Assembly (NCBI RefSeq): GCF_007655135.1
Contig: NC_045128.1
Span: forward strand, 19,066,811 to 19,130,810
Direction: 5' to 3'
Length of the DNA stretch: 64,000 nt
Source of the DNA: Punica granatum
Lineage: Eukaryota > Streptophyta > Magnoliopsida > Myrtales > Lythraceae
Under the pieces are notes generated by a model. It was not told the origin of the DNA. It saw nothing but the letters and a program-made list of their open reading frames with translations, and did not search any database. This document shows, in pieces, positions 59,092 to 64,000 of the stretch. The position numbers and the translations under genes are program-made. The number at the start of each line of letters is the position of its first letter. The first letter of the stretch is position 1.

Positions 59092-59097
59092 TATAAG
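59092..59097 (+). promoter_or_regulatory. TATA box of LTR C
   Basis: TATAAG in AGCCTATAAGTTCC is followed by the conserved leader with TCTCTCAAGCC. Confidence 0.6.
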
Positions 59098-60090
59098 TTC
59101 CCATTCATCATTAAGCTTAATCACTTCTTCATTCTCACTATCTCTCAAGCCAACTTCTCTCTAAAAAACTCTCAACCTCCAGCCCTTCCCCTCATCCTCG
59201 CACAGCCCATCCCAAGGCCAAAACCGACGGAAAACCGCCCGGTATTCCGGCAACCACCCGACCCGACTTAAACCAAAAATCACCAAACTCCCTAGCCTAC
59301 ATATTTTCCACCCCTATCATCGCGTTTTGGTCGCACGAGGAGTCGGGTCTCCTAGGCGTTACCGGGTGCACATCGGGTCTTCCGCACGTGCCATTTCGCT
59401 CCACGACTTTGCCGAGTCGTGCCATCATATTCCAAGGGTTCCTCACAACCCTCACCCTCCCCCGTGAAGAGGTGGTCACGATCCGAGGGCCAATCCACCG
59501 TGCACAACCACCGTTTCATCGTTTTTTTCTTACCGGGTTCTTTGTGTTCATACCGAACTTCCTCTCACTGTTTCGGGTTCATCCAGGGCTTGGCACGCTC
59601 GGGTCTGTCCACGGTCGTCTAGATCTGCCCCTTAGGAGTCCAACGAGCCTGATCCCGCATCGTACCGTGGCCGGAGCTAGCGTGCCGACTCCTTTTTCCC
59701 CAAGCTGCCGCGGCAGTCACCTCTAGGGTCCTTCTACCCGTAGCTTCCAACCGAGTCTTGCGACTCTCAAGGCCACTTCCCTGACTCTCTTCCTCGTGCA
59801 TCGAGGCTAGGTAACATCCCTCTACGACTTAGAGAAGCTAGGACCCTCGTCATTTGCTTGTATGAGATGTTAACATGATCTAAAGAACCGGGATGCATGA
59901 AAAACGTTATTTTTCCTTTAGATTCGGACTTTCCCATGCAAGCCATGCAACCTCACGTGTTTCATTCCTTTATCACGTTCATGTGTCATATAAACATGCA
60001 TGTATAACGTGAAATGGTCCGAATCCGTAAGGATGAGATCGCCATAGACTCGAGGAAGCCTTTGAGCCTCTCGGCCGAACCTCAAAAAGA

Positions 60091-60114
60091 GGGGGGGGGG
60101 GGGGGGGGGGGGGG
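60091..60114 (+). repeat. Run of 24 G
   Basis: An uninterrupted poly-G tract replaces the stem-loop segment that reads AGGGGATGGGCC in LTR A near 13206. The length may be inaccurate in the assembly. Confidence 0.9.
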
Positions 60115-61158
60115 CTTGAGCCTCTTTGGCTCCATAGGGTCCATGACCCTCTCATCCTTCCGGATTTGACGATTTCCGCGGTCGTGATGTCCATAATTGT
60201 GGTTAAAATATGACGGCATGACGGGAAAGGCTCGAAATCTCGAAAGGAGAGGCCTCGGGGGGTTCGGTTGCACCAAGGAGACCCACGGCCATCTCTTTGC
60301 TACGGGGGCCGTGAGGATCCTTGATCCACCCGAAGCCCTAGGGCTCTTTTTTCTTGAAGTCGTGCGATTCCCGTATATTATTCCTAAGTCTATCATGAAA
60401 TGAGCTAATATTGATTATTGATTTTGCGAACACGATGTTTGAATACCTCACGTGTTTATCTGTGTAAATCGGGGACATATTGATGTCAACCTAACAAAAT
60501 ATATGTCATTCTCACGTGTATGTTATTTGTTGCATGCAAGGGGTGATTAGGAACGACGTGAAAGACCCACCGAAACTCGAATTGGGTCAAGGAACATTCG
60601 GCCACTCACCCATGGGAGGTGGCCGAATTATCCGTGACCTCTTTGGAGTCTCGGCCGGTCTCTTCCTCTTTCTGAGGTCGATCCTTGGAATTGTTTGCAA
60701 TCACGCTTCCTTTTAATTATTGTCTACATGTTTCTTACTTATTAGACATGCTAGATCCGGATATCGCCCATCCAAACCATAGCCGCAATGTGGAACAATA
60801 ATCACCGAAGAATCTCACAAATGGGAAAATGGGACGTGTTATTCGATTAATTAAACTACTTGGACTAAATAATTGGATAAATTGATTATTAATTCGTAAT
60901 CAAATCGATGGTTCACAGAACAGCGAGAATGCCCTTTTCCTTAAAAAGCTCACAATTTCAAAGCACCGAGATGTGTAACACGAATATAATCGATGTCTAG
61001 CGAGTACTCGCATGCTACGACTCGAGTCCGAGCCCAATTTGAGGCGGCTCGAGTCGAGACACGCGAGTCCTCCTTAGACTCTTTTGTGTCACGCGATCTT
61101 CAGTTTGCACATGAGCATCACATGTTTTTATTATCCAAGGGCATAATCGTCATTCCGC

Positions 61159-64000
61159 TGTCAGCACCCCATTTTGGCCCGCCGGCTTCCCACACGAGGA
61201 TTCCCGACCGAAGCCCGGGACACTATTCATCACCTAGCAATCATAGGCAAATAGGCGGGCACGGGGTCACGAGCAATAGGAGACAGAGCTAGGCCACTGA
61301 GAAAAGCGGAGGAAAGCCATCAGAAAAATGAACGAACAAGGAATTCCCCAAAACGATGGGACTGGCACTGTGGCACTATTCATCATCGAGTCACCGAAGC
61401 ACCGAAAGGTGCCCAATATGGGACTCCAAAAATCCCTCTCAGTACCAAAGTGACCAATGACACGTCCGGACGCATTTCCGGGGTAAGCCACATGAGCCGG
61501 GACACTCCGACCTCTCACGGACGCCTTTTCTGACAGAGCTCCTGGGGCCCGCTCCACTGACAAGCAGACGGCCCCCCAAGACGGGCCTACAGGCACCCAG
61601 GGATCACCAGAGTCGGGGAACAAGCTTCAGATGACCTTCCGGAACTCGACTCGGTTTCCCGAAGGACGTTTCAGTGATCATGACCGTCTCCCTGCGAGCC
61701 TTCGGGGCACGTCCACAGAAAGCAGAGATCACAACGATCCCCGTACATCTCAAGACATCCAGGGAACACTGAGAAAACCCCGGTCAAAAGTCCTTAGGTC
61801 TTCCCGGGCCAACGGTCTTCGGCCGGGGACGACGAGCCAACGCTCCCCACTAGGCGTAAGGGTCACCGAAACGGATGTCAAGACGCACAAAGAGCAATCA
61901 GGGACCAAGGGACACTAAACTCCGCTCCGAACGTCCAAACAGGGCAAAACCGACTCTCAAGGCGCCGAGTCGCCCGAACGTTCGTTCACACGACGCATGG
62001 CGATATTAGGTTCCTTCAAATCCTCGTCATTCAAGCATTCCAAATCTTCAAATTAATTGGACATCGGAGATCGGATGCGAGCTCAATCAAGTTTCATGCA
62101 TTTTTCGGCTTTTCTCTCAATCGAACGGGACCCACAACTCAGCCAAGCCGAGCCATCAAGCCGCGGCTCAACCCCAAGCCACGGCTCAACCCTCCAAGCC
62201 GCGGCTCAGCCGCAATTAGCCACGGCTTGCCCCTATGGCCGGCAGCTCCAAGCTCCAAGAGCTCCCCTCCACCACAAATTCAAATTTCCTCTTACACACA
62301 CACTCACATCCATCATCTCCCATCAACTTTCCCTAACTTCCCCTACACTCAACATGACCATTTCCCCATCCTAATCCCCCTCCAATTTTCGGCAGCCACC
62401 CTAAGCCAATTCGGCAGCCCCTAAGCCCCCTCTAACCGCAATTAACTTCACTTAACCGAGCCATTAGCATAGCCTATAAAGTCCCATTCTTCATTAACCC
62501 TAATCACTTCTTCAACTCCATTCTCTCTCAAGCCAATCTCTCTCCAAAAACCTCTCAAGCTCCAGCCCTCTCCCTCACTTTCGTTCAGCCCATGCCAAGG
62601 CCAAAACCGGCCGAAATTGTCGGAAAACCACCCGGTTTCCCGGCAACCACCCGACCCGACTTAAGCCAAAAATCACCAAACATCCTAGCCTACATATTTC
62701 TCACCCCCTAAATCCATTTCCGGACTTAGATTTTCGATTGGAGGTCCCCAACACCCCGTTCCAGCCGTGAACATAATCGGGTCCCGAGACCCCTAGCCGC
62801 GCGTACCGAGCCACCAACGACGTGCCATTTCACTCCATGACTTCGGCGAGTCGTGCCATCACGTTCAAAGGGTTCCTCACAACCCTCACCCTCCCCCGTG
62901 AAGAGGTGGTCACGTTCCGAGGGCCGACCGACCGTGCACAACCATCACTCTCTCGTTTCTCTCTTATCGGGTCCACTGATTTTTTACCGGGTTTTCTCTC
63001 ACATTTTCGGGTTTGTTCAGGCCTTGGCACGCTCAGGTCTGCCCACAGTCATCTAGATCCGCCTCTTAGGAGTCCAACAAGCCCGACCTTGCACCGTGCC
63101 GTGACCGGAGCAAGCGTGCCGACCCTGTTTTACCAGACCTGCCACGGCTGTCTCCTCTCGGGTCCTTCTACCCGTAGCCTTAACCGGGTCTTGCGACTCT
63201 CAAGGCCACCTCCCCGGCTCTTTTCCTCGTGCATTCGAGGCTAGGTAATGTCTCTTTGCAATTTAGAGAAGCTAGGATCCTCGATTCTTGTTTGTATGAG
63301 ACGTTTATATGATTTAAAGAACCGAATGCATGAAAGTTTCCATTTTTCTTTCGGATCTACGTCTCCCATGCATTCCCATGCAACGTGTGTCCGTTATGTG
63401 CCTATGTACGACCATGCCATGTTTATATGATGCAAGAACTTGTGTGCCATGACGGGAAATGGCTCGGATCCGGATGGGAGAGGTCCTCTTAGCCACGGTT
63501 GAGCCAAGGGACTCACGGCCTAGCCTCTAAGGAGAGACCCGTGGGCTCCCTTGGCTTATCCGGGGCTAGGATGACCTCTTCTCTCCCGAATCGAGTCGAT
63601 TCCTACGTCCCTTTACCGTTAATCACACGTAGCATGTTAGCATGACGAGAAACGATCCAAATCGGGGTCGAAGAAGTCCTCCCGACCCGTGTGAGTCATG
63701 GAAGCTCACGGCCATCCTTGGAGGAATGTGGCCGAAAGCTTCCTTGGACCACACGGGTTCGTGAGGCTTTCTTCCGCCATGAGGCGGGTCGATTCCCGTG
63801 TATTACCCGTTCCATCACTAGTTGAAATGATATTGTATTGTTGCTCTCATTTAAACGCTTTATTCGTATGTGCTTGGCATGATTTCATATCGTTGTGACC
63901 ATGGCTAAAACGTGACTAAACGAAGGGAATAATGTGGGATCTAGGGAGAAGAGCCTTAGAAGGGTTCGGCCATGCCAAGGAACCCACGGCCATCCCCTTT
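61159..64000 (+). mobile_element. LTR of element E, runs off the window
   Basis: It begins TGTCAGCACCCC without a polypurine tract; instead LTR C sequence precedes it. It is therefore the outer (5') LTR of an element, or a solo LTR, inserted in LTR C. The expected target duplication is TCCGC (61154-61158); the other copy is outside. TATA box at 62475. Inverted-repeat modules are present near 63510 and 63706. Confidence 0.88.
62475..62480 (+). promoter_or_regulatory. TATA box of LTR E
   Basis: TATAAA in AGCCTATAAAGTCCC is followed by a CTCTCTCAAG-type leader. Confidence 0.6.

Larger units (their letters stand above)
57807..61158 (+). mobile_element. 3' LTR of element C, interrupted by E
   Basis: It starts TGTCAGCACCCC and aligns with LTRs A and B up to the point matching about 14256 in A, where a new LTR begins. 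The remaining 1.6-1.7 kb is expected beyond the window after E. TATA box at 59092; poly-G run at 60091-60114. Confidence 0.88.

Noticed and set aside
1..64000. Host protein-coding genes, tRNA or rRNA genes
   Set aside because: No exon-like conserved domains outside retrotransposon polyproteins, and no rRNA-like blocks or tRNA-like clover-leaf sequences were noticed by eye.

Overview
The window is plant (probably eudicot) heterochromatin-type DNA made almost entirely of very large Ty3/gypsy LTR retrotransposons. The polyprotein pieces match the Tat/Ogre-like, non-chromodomain lineage: an RT with YVDD, a degenerate gypsy RNase H followed by a second RNase H, a DD35E integrase without chromodomain, a DNGSA protease, LTRs of about 4.5-5.2 kb, and tandem repeats between the pol stop and the 3' LTR. 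I see no host gene, tRNA, rRNA or CRISPR array. The species cannot be named from this sequence.

Layout: 1-4358 is the 5' leader, primer-binding site and part of a 5' LTR of a minus-strand element, ending at a 100-N gap (4359-4458). 4459-10823 is the 3' untranslated region of plus-strand element A (a 6.1-kb tandem array, then the polypurine tract), followed by A's 3' LTR (10824-15863). That LTR ends inside the gag gene of element B. B runs through gag, protease, a candidate intron, RT, RNase H and integrase to 22415, then a 3' UTR with stem-loops and a 49-bp array, and its 3' LTR (24321-29363). B's LTR in turn ends inside the pol gene of element C (29364-30355).

C's pol is split by a 24.4-kb minus-strand insertion D (30356-54798), flanked by the 5-bp duplication GGGCC. 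C's pol resumes in the same codon at 54804 and ends at 55942. Its 3' UTR follows, then its 3' LTR from 57807, which is itself cut at 61159 by a further LTR (E) running off the window.

D is a compound: three same-orientation LTRs share two internal regions. The middle LTR has a primer-binding site on one side and a polypurine tract on the other. D carries no recognisable gag or pol. Its right LTR was hit by another element, now a 4549-bp solo LTR with GTGGC duplications (48781-53329). The relative order is therefore C oldest; B, D and E inserted into C; A into B; the solo LTR into D.

None of the elements looks able to make a complete polyprotein. B has three stops and two single-base frameshifts, and C has two stops and a 72-bp deletion. 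Nearly all the stops can be explained as C-to-T changes. The most interesting unexplained signals are repeated stem-loops with compensatory changes after pol, hairpin modules spread through each LTR, a hairpin beside the polypurine tract, a phase-compatible intron between protease and RT, and the diversity of 3' UTR arrays between related elements.
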